Shown here in pieces: positions 7,420 through 15,671 of a DNA stretch of 64,000 bases. The number at the start of each line of letters is the position of its first letter. Position 1 is the first letter of the stretch. A program made the position numbers and the translations under genes. Source of the DNA: Agathobacter sp. (GTDB taxonomy: Bacteria > Bacillota > Clostridia > Lachnospirales > Lachnospiraceae); NCBI GenBank assembly GCA_022775045.1, contig JALFLB010000043.1, forward strand, positions 1 through 64,000. Reading direction: 5' to 3'. Under the pieces are notes generated by a model. The model was given only the letters and a program-made list of their open reading frames with translations. It was not told the DNA's origin and made no database searches.

Positions 7420-8103
7420 ATGTGGGCAGATAAAAAGAGAAAAAAGAGCATTTTGATTGTGGGAGGATTTCATGAAGCGAGATCACTGGCTCACTCACTT
7501 CTGGAAAAAGATTATCGTGTCACTGTAGTTAATAAAAACTATGAGGACTGTGAAAAACTTGCAGAGATGAACAGGCTGAATGTGATCTATGGGGATGGAA
7601 GTAAAAAATTTATACTGGAGGATGCAAATGCTGCATCCTGTCAGGTGGCCATTGCCTTAACCGGAAGCGATGAAGCCAATCTGATCATCTGTGAAATGTG
7701 TAAGAAATTTTTTCATGTGGAAAAGACGGTTTCCCTGCTGAACGATCCGTCCAAAACAGAATTTTTTTACCAGATGGGAATTGACCGGGTGGTATGTGCA
7801 TTAAACATGATTACCAATATCATGGAGGAAAATGCCCTTATGGATGAGATGATGAAAATGATTCCCCTTGAAGAAGGCAGACTTCACATTGCAGAGACGG
7901 CAGTCTTACATAATTCTGCCCTGATCGGGAAGAAACTGTGGGAACTGAATCTTCCCAAGGAGATTATTATCGGCTGTATTTTAAGAGGCGATCAGAGCTT
8001 AATCCCCAGAGGAGATACCAGTGTAAAAGAGGGCGATATACTGCTCATGATTACTTCGGATAAACAAAAACTGAACGCAGTAAAGGAGTTGACGGAAAGT
8101 TGA
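7420..8103 (+). CDS. trkA: Trk potassium uptake regulatory subunit TrkA
   Basis: This 227-residue cytosolic subunit has an RCK_N/TrkA_N Rossmann domain (about 9-130) and an RCK_C/TrkA_C domain (about 140-225, ending KEGDILLMITSDKQKL). The dinucleotide motif is written IVGGFHEARSLA, so the usual GxGxxG glycines are partly replaced (G-G-F-H-E-A), and binding may be altered. Partner TrkA proteins with canonical and degenerate motifs could form mixed rings; the upstream gene (6684) has the canonical motif. ATG 7420 is preceded by GGGAGG. The stop overlaps the TTG start of trkH (TTGA), indicating coupled translation. Confidence 0.88.
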   Translation: MWADKKRKKSILIVGGFHEARSLAHSLLEKDYRVTVVNKNYEDCEKLAEMNRLNVIYGDGSKKFILEDANAASCQVAIALTGSDEANLIICEMCKKFFHVEKTVSLLNDPSKTEFFYQMGIDRVVCALNMITNIMEENALMDEMMKMIPLEEGRLHIAETAVLHNSALIGKKLWELNLPKEIIIGCILRGDQSLIPRGDTSVKEGDILLMITSDKQKLNAVKELTES

Positions 8104-9545
8104 ATATTTATGAAAAGACGAAGGCCCGTGGAAACTCCATTGCCGGTAAGATGATGGTACTGGAAGGGATGATCGTACTTGTTCCTCTTTTGGTGATTCC
8201 ATTCTATCCCGGTGAAGCAGGCGTGTCCGGGATTTTTTTGATACCTGCGTGTTTGTCGATTCTGGCAGGGATGTTCGTGTGTCGTTACGGGAAGCAGATC
8301 AGTAATAGCAGCCGCTTTGTTGTATTTTCATGGTTCTATGGGATTCTTCTGGCTGCAATTCCATTTTTCCTGTACGGAGGTGTAACACCTGCGCAGGCAC
8401 TGTTTGAATCGGTAAGCGGCTTTACCACCACCGGACTGTCGGTGCTAAACGTAGAAGAACTTCCCCATATTTTTTTGTTTTACAGAGCTTTTTTGCAATA
8501 CATAGGTGGTCTCGGATTCATTATGACCATGCTGCTTTTTGTGCAGGAAAAGGATTCTGCGGTTTTGTATCAGGAAGAAGGGCATCCGGACAGGCTGATG
8601 CCTGGGATTGGCAAAACGGCAAAGGTGATTGGCATCATGTATGGATTTTTCCTGTTCATTGGCACCGTACTTTATACCATATTCGGCATGCCGTTTTTTG
8701 ACAGTGTGGTACATACGATGTGTGCATTATCTACAGGTGGATTTTCTAATAAAATGGACAGTATTGGGTACTATCACTCACTGCCCATTGAATGTATTAC
8801 TGTTATTTTGATGTTAATTGGCACAACAAATTTTTCCTTTCTCCTACTGCTCTTTAAGGGAAAAATCCGGGATTTCTGCAAGGCGAGTGAAATCCGCTTT
8901 TTGGGCGGCCTTATTTTAATTACCGTTCCTGTTTTGACCGTTTTTCTGGCAGCCGGGGGAAAAACCATAGGGGAAGGACTGCGTCTTTCCCTATTCAATG
9001 CCTTCTCCGCATTGTCCACAACGGGATATGCAACCTGCAGTTACGTTGAATGGCCGGAGTGTGCGCTCGCGGTCATGATTCTTCTTATGGTGATTGGCGG
9101 GGGTCTTGGCTCTACCGCAGGTGGTATCAAACTGGCCCGTGTGTGTATTTTATTGAAAAATCTTGTCAGGAACATACGAAAGAAGATGCTGCCCGACAGA
9201 ACTATCCTTCTTACCTATTACCACAGGGGGACAGAAAAAGAACTGCTGGAGAATGAGCAGATCGAGGAGGCATCCACCTATGCGGGCTGTTATTTATGCA
9301 TCTATCTTCTGGGTACCATGCTTTTGACCTTTTTCTCCGGGTGTACTTTGGTACAGGGAGCGTTTGAATTTGCGTCGTCTCTCGGAACGGTAGGACTTTC
9401 GATCGGAGTCACAAATCCCGATACATCAACCATATGTCTATTCATTGAAATGATAGGAATGATTCTTGGAAGACTGGAGATCTTTGTAACCGAAAAATAT
9501 TCTACCCGATTGTACTGCCTTTCATTTCATGCTAAACTAAAGTAA
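8100..9545 (+). CDS. trkH: Trk-type potassium uptake protein TrkH
   Basis: This integral membrane protein of 481 residues belongs to the TrkH/KtrB family and forms the K+ translocating pore. Four P-loop-like segments are visible, at GFTTTGLSVL, STGGFSNKMDS, STTGYATCSY and SLGTVGLSIGVTN, each with the selectivity glycine. The segment GGGLGSTAGGIK precedes the fourth repeat. The protein reads as a long series of hydrophobic helices and has the usual family length. The start is TTG at 8100 overlapping the trkA stop. Activity should depend on the two TrkA-type proteins encoded upstream, and expression probably depends on the repeats at 6578-6628. Confidence 0.92.
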   Translation: MNIYEKTKARGNSIAGKMMVLEGMIVLVPLLVIPFYPGEAGVSGIFLIPACLSILAGMFVCRYGKQISNSSRFVVFSWFYGILLAAIPFFLYGGVTPAQALFESVSGFTTTGLSVLNVEELPHIFLFYRAFLQYIGGLGFIMTMLLFVQEKDSAVLYQEEGHPDRLMPGIGKTAKVIGIMYGFFLFIGTVLYTIFGMPFFDSVVHTMCALSTGGFSNKMDSIGYYHSLPIECITVILMLIGTTNFSFLLLLFKGKIRDFCKASEIRFLGGLILITVPVLTVFLAAGGKTIGEGLRLSLFNAFSALSTTGYATCSYVEWPECALAVMILLMVIGGGLGSTAGGIKLARVCILLKNLVRNIRKKMLPDRTILLTYYHRGTEKELLENEQIEEASTYAGCYLCIYLLGTMLLTFFSGCTLVQGAFEFASSLGTVGLSIGVTNPDTSTICLFIEMIGMILGRLEIFVTEKYSTRLYCLSFHAKLK

Positions 9546-9578
9546 GAATTTTTACTGAAGAAAGATAGGGAGGATATT

Positions 9579-11063
9579 ATGCCAGTTTTTGATTTTAACC
9601 ATTCACCGGAGAATCCGAAAGGACCGGAGTGTACATATACCGTTTTTCGTTCCAATGCGTCTTTGACTTCTGTCCGGCAGCCGATTCTTGTCCTTGACAA
9701 TAGCAGTCAGAATCTGCTGCATCATACCAGCGGTGTGTTTACGAATCCCATTAAGAGGACATCTTTTGAGTTTAAGGATGAAGGCAGTGCAGTCAGCGCG
9801 GATATTCTTAAAATAGATGCCCGTTTTGTAAGCCTTTTGAAATGGCTGGGGGAAAACCATATCAATGTGCGGCTTTCCGGAGCGGTTCGTGAGGATGGCT
9901 ATGCAGTGTACAAGATTCGTGAAATTGCCTTTGGCGGTGGCTCCAAGCTTTCCGCGGAGGACGGATTTCTACAGTTTATGATTGACCGCCTTCTTGCAAG
10001 CAATGCTCCGACAGAAGAACAGCCGGATGAAGATGAGGAGGAAACCGGCGACAGCATGAAACTGACCAGTATTCAGAGTATTACGGATTTTATCAACTGT
10101 GCAGGAAGAACACTGCCGGATAACATCCGGCTGTGGGCCAGAAGAAATCTGGCGGTTGCTCGTTCGCATGAGGTGTCTGCAGAGGAGCGTAGACATGCTC
10201 AGCGTGCACTTTCTATCATGATGAATATTCAGTGGAAGAGCAATTATTTTGAAGCAATTGATCCGGATGAGGCGCGCCGGATTCTCGACGAGGAGCTTTA
10301 TGGGATGGAGCGTGTGAAGCAGAGAATTATCGAGACGATTATTCAGATTAACCGTACTCACACACTGCCTGCCTATGGTCTTCTTTTGATCGGACCGGCT
10401 GGAACAGGTAAGTCCCAGATTGCTTATGCGGTAGCCCGCATTTTAAAACTGCCGTGGACAACACTGGACATGAGTTCCATCAATGATCCGGAGCAGCTGA
10501 CCGGAAGCTCTCGAATCTATGCCAACGCAAAGCCGGGCATTATCATGGATGCTTTTTCCATGGCGGGAGAGTCCAATCTGGTGTTTATTATCAATGAGCT
10601 GGATAAGGCGGCTTCCGGCAAAGGAAATGGAAATCCTGCCGATGTGCTTCTGACATTGCTGGACAACCTTGGTTTTACTGACAATTATATTGAGTGTATG
10701 ATTCCGACAGTGGGGGTTTACCCGATTGCCACTGCTAATGACAAGGATCAGATCAGTGCACCGTTGATGTCCAGATTTGCGGTTATCGAGATTCCAGATT
10801 ATACTCCGGAAGAGAAGAAAGTGATCTTTTCCAGGTATGCGCTTCCGAAAGTGTTAAAGAGAATTGGTATGAAAGAAAATGAGTGCGTTCTGACACCGGA
10901 TGGGCTGGATGCAGTTATTGATCTGCATAAGAACACCAGCGGAATTCGTGATTTGGAGCAGGCGGCTGAGCATATTGCAGCTAATGCACTGTACCAGATT
11001 GAAGTTAACCATGTGGATTCTGTATCCTTTGACGCACAGATGGTGAGGGAGCTTCTTTCATAA
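9579..11063 (+). CDS. Lon-like AAA+ ATPase without a protease domain
   Basis: The 494-residue protein has an N-terminal region of about 220 residues without a motif I know. It contains an acidic stretch (EEQPDEDEEETGD) near 147-160. A AAA+ module follows with Walker A GPAGTGKS (272-279), a segment LTGSSRIYANAKPG like that of Lon proteases, and the Walker B region FIINELDK. There the usual Asp-Glu pair is Asn339-Glu340. A small helical lid domain ends the protein, and the S16 serine protease domain of Lon is absent. It may be an ATP-dependent remodeller or chaperone with an unknown partner. ATG 9579 follows AGGGAGG. It sits 33 nt after trkH and could be on the same transcript. Substrate and pathway are unknown. 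Confidence 0.7.
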   Translation: MPVFDFNHSPENPKGPECTYTVFRSNASLTSVRQPILVLDNSSQNLLHHTSGVFTNPIKRTSFEFKDEGSAVSADILKIDARFVSLLKWLGENHINVRLSGAVREDGYAVYKIREIAFGGGSKLSAEDGFLQFMIDRLLASNAPTEEQPDEDEEETGDSMKLTSIQSITDFINCAGRTLPDNIRLWARRNLAVARSHEVSAEERRHAQRALSIMMNIQWKSNYFEAIDPDEARRILDEELYGMERVKQRIIETIIQINRTHTLPAYGLLLIGPAGTGKSQIAYAVARILKLPWTTLDMSSINDPEQLTGSSRIYANAKPGIIMDAFSMAGESNLVFIINELDKAASGKGNGNPADVLLTLLDNLGFTDNYIECMIPTVGVYPIATANDKDQISAPLMSRFAVIEIPDYTPEEKKVIFSRYALPKVLKRIGMKENECVLTPDGLDAVIDLHKNTSGIRDLEQAAEHIAANALYQIEVNHVDSVSFDAQMVRELLS

Positions 11064-11087
11064 ATGTGAAGTAGCATGAAATCATTA

Positions 11088-11123
11088 GAGTGTCTGGTTC
11101 ATTTTATTCCGAATCAGGCACTC
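11088..11123 (+). terminator. Imperfect hairpin after the AAA+ gene
   Basis: GAGTGTCTGGTTC (11088-11100) pairs with GAATCAGGCACTC (11111-11123), with two G-U type pairs. The T-run after it is weak (ATTTATATT), so this is a possible but not strong terminator. Confidence 0.4.
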
Positions 11124-11228
11124 ATTTATATTAGCGATAATGGAGATTAATTCCTCCATTGTCGCCTCCTCAGATTGTCAAAAGTTAAAGCTTCGGTTGG
11201 CCAGTGATATGCAGGAATAAGATTCAGT

Positions 11229-11277
11229 CCCCTTAGAATAAGAAATAAGATTCGCTTATTCCAAGGGGGCAATTTTT
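11229..11277 (+). terminator. Hairpin terminator between the AAA+ gene and pdxT
   Basis: CCCCTTAGAATAAG (11229-11242) and CTTATTCCAAGGGG (11255-11268) form a 14-bp stem with one mismatch, followed on the plus strand by GC and AATTTTT. It would stop plus-strand transcripts before they run into the convergent pdxST genes. No T-run is seen on the minus-strand side. Confidence 0.65.
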
Positions 11278-11281
11278 CAGT

Positions 11282-11848
11282 CTATGCGCTTGCAAGCTCG
11301 ATAAATTTCTGGTGGATACGAAGGTCATCATCCAATTCCGGATGAAAAGCGAAGGCAAGCTGGTTGTGGTATTTGACTCCGACAATCTTGTCATCGACAG
11401 TTGCCAGAACTTCAACTCCCTCTGAAACCTGATCCACATATGGCGCACGGATAAAAGTCATTGGTACCTCGCCGATGCCATCTACTTTTGAAACTGTGTG
11501 GAAACTGCCCAGCTGGCGTCCATAGGCGTTACGCTTGACACACATCGGGATGGTGGCGAAGTGTTGCGCACTGTCGCCCTCAAGCTCAGAGGCAAGAAGA
11601 ATCATTCCGGCGCAGGTGGCCAGCACCGGCATTCCGTTCTGAATCTTTTCTAATAAATTATCATACATTCCGAGTTCACGGAGAAGCTTTCCCTGTACCG
11701 TGCTTTCCCCGCCCGGCAGGATGAGTGCATCGAAATCCCGATCAAGATCACTGGCCTGACGAAGCTCAAAATAAGGGATTCCCAGCTGGTCCAAAACCTT
11801 TTCATGTTCAATAAATGCTCCCTGCAGAGCCAATACTGCTATGGTCAT
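11282..11848 (-). CDS. pdxT: Pyridoxal 5'-phosphate synthase glutaminase subunit PdxT
   Basis: PdxT (188 residues) hydrolyses glutamine and passes ammonia to PdxS in the DXP-independent route to vitamin B6. The nucleophile is Cys79 in LATCAGMILLA, and the triad is completed by His169 and Glu171 in FAFHPELDD. PGGEST (45-50) is the oxyanion-strand motif of class I amidotransferases. The length is normal. The start codon overlaps the pdxS stop by one base (TAATG on the minus strand), so the two form an operon in the order pdxS-pdxT. The cytosolic complex is a 12+12 assembly in known homologues. Confidence 0.96.
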   Translation of the reverse strand: MTIAVLALQGAFIEHEKVLDQLGIPYFELRQASDLDRDFDALILPGGESTVQGKLLRELGMYDNLLEKIQNGMPVLATCAGMILLASELEGDSAQHFATIPMCVKRNAYGRQLGSFHTVSKVDGIGEVPMTFIRAPYVDQVSEGVEVLATVDDKIVGVKYHNQLAFAFHPELDDDLRIHQKFIELASA

Positions 11849-12726
11849 TATTTGCCTCTTTCTGCCATAAGTAAGGCGATTTCCTGCTCGTTGATTCCGA
11901 CCATTGCCTCACCCAGATCAGCAGACAATTCTGCAATCAGTTTGGCATCGGTATAATTGGTAACAGCCTTTACGATTGCGTTGGCTCTCTTCTCCGGATT
12001 GCCGGACTTGAAAATACCGGAACCTACGAAGACGCCCTCTGCTCCAAGTTGCATCATCAGAGCTGCGTCAGCAGGAGTAGCAACACCACCGGCTGCAAAG
12101 TTTACAACTGGAAGCTTTCCGTTCTCATGAACATACTCTATCAGGTCATATGGAACCTGAAGCTGCTTTGCAGCCTCGAACAGCTCGTCGGTTCTCATGT
12201 TCTGGATGCGGGCAATTTCACTGTTCATCATGCGCATATGGCGGACTGCCTGTACCACATCACCGGTGCCAGGCTCTCCTTTGGTACGAATCATGGAAGC
12301 CCCCTCACTGATACGTCGGAGTGCTTCACCGAGATCCTTTGCACCACAGACGAATGGAACCTTGAAATCTCTCTTGTTAATATGGTATACATCATCGGCA
12401 GGGGAGAGTACCTCGCTCTCGTCAATATAGTCAATCTCAATTGCCTCTAAAATCTGTGCCTCCACAAAGTGGCCGATGCGGCATTTTGCCATAACCGGGA
12501 TGGATACGGCTTCCTGAATTCCGCGGATCATCTTCGGATCACTCATGCGGGAGACACCGCCTGCAGCACGGATATCTGCCGGAATCCGCTCCAATGCCAT
12601 GACTGCACAGGCACCAGCTGCCTCAGCAATCTTTGCCTGTTCTGGTGTGGTGACATCCATGATGACACCGCCTTTTAACATTTGTGCAAGCTGCTTGTTT
12701 AAATCATATCTTTCTGTTGTGCTCAT
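11848..12726 (-). CDS. pdxS: Pyridoxal 5'-phosphate synthase lyase subunit PdxS
   Basis: PdxS (292 residues) condenses ribose 5-phosphate, glyceraldehyde 3-phosphate and ammonia to PLP. It is a TIM barrel with recognisable stretches [17 protein letters not shown] near the N-terminus (Asp of MDV is catalytic), [12 protein letters not shown] holding the active-site lysine, and [20 protein letters not shown] in the phosphate-binding part. The length is that of the family. A GGAGGAAAAC ribosome site precedes the ATG. The gene runs opposite to its neighbours with its partner pdxT immediately downstream. The upstream leader carries small inverted repeats, but no known riboswitch is recognised. Confidence 0.97.
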   Translation of the reverse strand: MSTTERYDLNKQLAQMLKGGVIMDVTTPEQAKIAEAAGACAVMALERIPADIRAAGGVSRMSDPKMIRGIQEAVSIPVMAKCRIGHFVEAQILEAIEIDYIDESEVLSPADDVYHINKRDFKVPFVCGAKDLGEALRRISEGASMIRTKGEPGTGDVVQAVRHMRMMNSEIARIQNMRTDELFEAAKQLQVPYDLIEYVHENGKLPVVNFAAGGVATPADAALMMQLGAEGVFVGSGIFKSGNPEKRANAIVKAVTNYTDAKLIAELSADLGEAMVGINEQEIALLMAERGK

Positions 12727-12982
12727 TGTTTTCCTCCGAAATTGTTTGTTTATTTTTCAACGGGAGGCACTTGTCTCAAAGTCGCTTTGCGATGCAAGCG
12801 CATATGTGCTTTACCGTGATATGGATGATTATAATTACATTTTGGACATAGTGGAATAACCAAAATAAATAAAAAATATAAGACCAAAATATAAAACTTT
12901 CGTGAATTATCGCAGATATCAGATTGAAAAAAAGCAGAAAATATATTAAAATTAACCATATAATTTAAGTGATTTTAACATT
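12727..12982. other. AT-rich gap between pdxS and the GGDEF gene
   Basis: This divergent intergenic region of 256 bases holds the pdxS leader. On the minus strand a TATAAT-like box (around 12832) has no good -35. Short inverted repeats TCGC-TTT-GCGA and GCGCATATGTGC lie between it and the pdxS start. A plus-strand frame ending at 12859 has a protein-like tail (YRDMDDYNYILDIVE), which may be a gene remnant. The right half is very A-rich with a repeated ACCAAAATA. No clear promoter for the GGDEF gene is seen. Confidence 0.3.
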
Positions 12983-13909
12983 GTGGGAACGATGGACTGG
13001 CTGGGTGTTCATAATGCTTTTATCTACACGTTTGAAACACCTATCATTCATTTGAATCATGAACCGTTTCAGATGCCGGAGGAATTGCTTTTGAAAGCGA
13101 TGCAGCGAAAGGGTAAGGTAAGCAGTATCCCGGCGGTCCGGCAGAGAGTGCGTACTGATGATATCTATAATATGGAGCGACGGGGGATTCGGGAACAGGT
13201 CATGCTGGTTGTGCTTCCACTTTATTCTAATGAGATGCTCTATGGGATACTGCTTTGTGATCTCACGAGTGGCAGCATGGAGAATGGTGAATTTCTGGGA
13301 AATCAGATGTCAGCCGCGGTGAAGATGATCAATCTGCTTAAGACGAATGAGTCTATTATGTTGCAGTTGGAGAAATCGCTTGCGGTTCTTCAAGAGAATA
13401 ATCTGGAACTTGAGACTTTGTCCAAGAGGGATCCATTGACGGGAATCAGGAATCGAAGAGGCTTTTTTCATGAGGCAGAGCCGCTTCTGGAAAAGTGCAG
13501 ACAGGAGTATAAACCGTTGACGGTTATTTATGTAGATATGAACAATCTTAAGATCATCAATGACCGTTATGGACATGAGGAGGGAGATTTTTCGCTAAAG
13601 ACGATTGCTGAGGTTCTCAAAGAGCAGGTCGCAGAGTTTGGAGTTGTAGCAAGAATTGATGGGGATGAATATGCCTGTGCACTAGTGACGGAAGAGAAGG
13701 ATGATGATCTGCTGGAGCATATTTACAATGCCTTTGTTCGGTTTAATGAGACAAGTGAGAAGCCTTATAATGTGACGGTTTCTGCTGGAGCCTACCGAAT
13801 TGAGAAAGATGATAAACATACGCTGGAGGACGCAATGACCTTGGCGGACGAAAGATTATATGAGGTGAAGAAAATCCGTAAGAAGGATGTTGCGAAGACA
13901 ACTGTCTGA
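12983..13909 (+). CDS. GGDEF-domain protein, shortened at the N-terminus, with a variant DGDEY motif
   Basis: The predicted protein has 308 residues (305 from ATG 12992). The first ~130 residues resemble the linker/sensor segment of clostridial GGDEF proteins that normally carry a LacI-like sensor ahead of it. Here an in-frame stop at 12953 shows that the sensor is missing. A helix (about 120-150) leads to RDPLTGIRNRRGF and the GGDEF domain (about 150-300). The active-site motif is DGDEY (226-230) instead of GGDEF. NNLKIINDRYGHEEGD is well conserved. Such proteins make cyclic di-GMP or act as degenerate nucleotide sensors; the first-position Asp makes activity uncertain. The ribosome site is weak, so it may be poorly expressed or a decaying gene. 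Confidence 0.7.
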   Translation: MGTMDWLGVHNAFIYTFETPIIHLNHEPFQMPEELLLKAMQRKGKVSSIPAVRQRVRTDDIYNMERRGIREQVMLVVLPLYSNEMLYGILLCDLTSGSMENGEFLGNQMSAAVKMINLLKTNESIMLQLEKSLAVLQENNLELETLSKRDPLTGIRNRRGFFHEAEPLLEKCRQEYKPLTVIYVDMNNLKIINDRYGHEEGDFSLKTIAEVLKEQVAEFGVVARIDGDEYACALVTEEKDDDLLEHIYNAFVRFNETSEKPYNVTVSAGAYRIEKDDKHTLEDAMTLADERLYEVKKIRKKDVAKTTV

Positions 13910-13914
13910 CAGGA

Positions 13915-13948
13915 GATACTGCTCATGATGATGAGCAGTATCTTTTTT
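13915..13948 (+). terminator. Rho-independent terminator after the GGDEF gene
   Basis: A perfect 12-bp inverted repeat GATACTGCTCAT / ATGAGCAGTATC (13915-13926, 13931-13942) with a 4-nt loop is followed by six T residues. Confidence 0.9.
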
Positions 13949-13973
13949 GCTTCAAGTAACAAAAATACAACAC

Positions 13974-13990
13974 GTAGTTTTGAAAACTAC
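13974..13990. promoter_or_regulatory. Palindromic operator candidate upstream of the acyltransferase operon
   Basis: GTAGTTTTGAAAACTAC is a perfect palindrome with 8-bp arms around one G. It lies 9 bp upstream of the -35 box at 14000, and another GTAGT half-repeat follows at 13996-14000. The shape fits a MarR- or TetR-type site, but no regulator gene is adjacent and the binding protein is unknown. Confidence 0.45.
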
Positions 13991-13999
13991 ATAAAGTAG

Positions 14000-14028
14000 T
14001 AGACAAATAACAACAAATGGATTACAAT
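14000..14028 (+). promoter_or_regulatory. Promoter of the acyltransferase/GT8 operon, almost leaderless
   Basis: TAGACA (14000-14005), a 17-nt spacer and TACAAT (14023-14028) form a good sigma-A promoter. Transcription would start near 14035, only 1-3 nt before ATG 14037. No ribosome site precedes that ATG. Confidence 0.6.
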
Positions 14029-14036
14029 AGCATATC

Positions 14037-14837
14037 ATGAAGAACAATCAAAGAATAATTTACTATCAGGATGAATTAAATGATGAGTTTGCAGGAGATC
14101 ATATCAAGGCAAAGAAAATTGATGGTACTTACCAGTATATCCGGGAAGATTTTTGGGGAAAGGTATCTCATATTTTCTGGTATCGGGTAATCGCAATTCC
14201 GCTTGCACGCATTTATATGAAAGTGCATTTCCATCACCGGATTGTGAATCAGGAGCTTTTGAAACAGGCAGGAGACCGTGGATTCTATCTATATGGGAAT
14301 CATACACATTTTCTTGCGGATGCCTTGATTCCAACGCTGGTAAACAGACCGAGGGAAGCATCCGTGATTGTGCATCCCAACAATGTGTCGATGCCGTTTC
14401 TGGGTCGGATTACGCCGAGTCTTGGGGCACTTCCGCTACCGGATGATATGCAGGCGGCGAAGAAGTTTATGAAGGCGTTAGAGCATTGCATCGATAAGGG
14501 ATCCTGTGTTATGATTTATCCCGAAGCTCATATCTGGCCCTTTTATACCGATATTCGTCCATTTAAGGATACGTCATTTCGATATCCGGTTCAGCACCAG
14601 ACGCCTGTATTTTGTCTGACGAATACTTATCAGAAGAGGAAGTCAAAGAAGACACCTGAGATCGTCACCTATATTGACGGTCCTTTTTATGCGGATCATT
14701 CCCTGCCGGTGGGGCAGCAGAAGAAAAAGCTCAGGGATCAGGTTTATGCTGCGATGAAGGAACGGGCAAAAAATAATAATGTTGAGATGATTCACTATGA
14801 GCGGGTAGAACGTAAATCGGGAGAAAGCTATGATTAA
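14037..14837 (+). CDS. PlsC-like 1-acylglycerol-phosphate-type acyltransferase
   Basis: The 266-residue protein is related to glycerolipid acyltransferases. Block I appears as YGNHTHFLADA, where the catalytic His and Asp are spaced HX5D (first His) rather than the textbook HX4D. The same variation occurs in a clostridial subgroup with NHTQ..GD. Block III appears as MIYPEAHIWP. A hydrophobic/aromatic stretch near residues 45-65 probably anchors it at the membrane. It is predicted to transfer a fatty acyl chain to a lipid or glycolipid acceptor. It leads an operon with two GT8 glycosyltransferase genes, the second of which has its own acyltransferase domain, so the acceptor may be a glycolipid. 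The start lacks a ribosome site and lies at the probable transcript 5' end. Confidence 0.75.
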   Translation: MKNNQRIIYYQDELNDEFAGDHIKAKKIDGTYQYIREDFWGKVSHIFWYRVIAIPLARIYMKVHFHHRIVNQELLKQAGDRGFYLYGNHTHFLADALIPTLVNRPREASVIVHPNNVSMPFLGRITPSLGALPLPDDMQAAKKFMKALEHCIDKGSCVMIYPEAHIWPFYTDIRPFKDTSFRYPVQHQTPVFCLTNTYQKRKSKKTPEIVTYIDGPFYADHSLPVGQQKKKLRDQVYAAMKERAKNNNVEMIHYERVERKSGESYD

Positions 14838-15669
14838 TCTGTTATTTTCAGGAAATGGAAAAGTTTTTGATGGAATCTTAAGCTGTTTGTTGTCCATTTT
14901 TAAAAGAACGGACACGAAAGAGCCGTTTCGTGTTTATGTTTTCACCATGAATATTACGAGGGTGAAGCCGGAGTATACTGCGATTTCGCAGGAGATGATC
15001 GATTTCCTGAATGTGGTTGCAAGAGAATATAATAAGGAGAGCGAAGTGCTGCGTGTGGACGTGACAGACCTTTATGAGAAGGAGTTTGCCTACTGCCCGA
15101 ATGAGGGAGCCTATTGTTCTCCGTATACGCTGTTGCGTCTGTTTGCAGATCTTGTCCCGCAGATGCCGGATAAGCTTCTGTATCTGGATGTCGATCTTCT
15201 GTTTAACAGAGATATCCGTTTGCTGTATGATACCGATGTATCGGAGGTGGAGTATGCGGCTGCACGGGATCATTACGGAAAGTATTTGATCAATCCGAAT
15301 TATGTTAATGCAGGTGTGTTGCTTTTTAATCTCGCAAAAATGAAAGAAACCGGACTTCTGGTAAAAGCGCGCAAGTTGATTCAGACAAAAAAGCTGGTAT
15401 TTGCCGATCAGAGCGCAATCATTCGCAGTACAACAAAGAAAAAGATGTTGCCGCAAAAATTTAACGACCAGAAGTTTTTACATAAAAGTACGGTAGTGCG
15501 CCACTTTTCCAAGAGGCTTTTTTATCTTCCATATCCCCATACAGCGAATGTCAAGCAGTGGGAAGTAAGTAAAATACACAGGATTTTTCATTATTATGTA
15601 TTTGATGATATTCTGTATGACTATATTTATCTGAGAAAAAAATATGAAGCAGAGCGAGAGGAGAAATAG
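14830..15669 (+). CDS. Family 8 glycosyltransferase (GT8)
   Basis: The 279-residue protein starts 8 nt inside the previous gene, indicating coupling. The GT8 fold is shown by YTLLRLFADLVPQ followed by LLYLDVDLLF, where DVD is the metal-binding DXD motif. AAARDHY and NYVNAGVLLFNL, the conserved Asn-Ala-Gly acceptor region, come after it. A later HFSKR provides the His expected near the third metal-ligand position. GT8 enzymes use UDP-glucose or UDP-galactose and retain the anomeric configuration. No membrane segment or signal peptide is visible, so it acts in the cytosol or at the inner membrane face. Both the sugar and the acceptor are unknown. Confidence 0.82.
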   Translation: MINLLFSGNGKVFDGILSCLLSIFKRTDTKEPFRVYVFTMNITRVKPEYTAISQEMIDFLNVVAREYNKESEVLRVDVTDLYEKEFAYCPNEGAYCSPYTLLRLFADLVPQMPDKLLYLDVDLLFNRDIRLLYDTDVSEVEYAAARDHYGKYLINPNYVNAGVLLFNLAKMKETGLLVKARKLIQTKKLVFADQSAIIRSTTKKKMLPQKFNDQKFLHKSTVVRHFSKRLFYLPYPHTANVKQWEVSKIHRIFHYYVFDDILYDYIYLRKKYEAEREEK

Positions 15670-15671
15670 GA

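Noticed and set aside
11139-11160. Inverted repeat AATGGAG / CTCCATT as a regulatory RNA
   Set aside because: A short stem with an 8-nt loop, downstream of both convergent genes, not followed by a T-run; no support for a function.
12545-12859. 104-codon plus-strand frame over pdxS and its leader
   Set aside because: Most of it is antisense to pdxS. Only the last 28 codons lie outside, and they are noted as a possible remnant.
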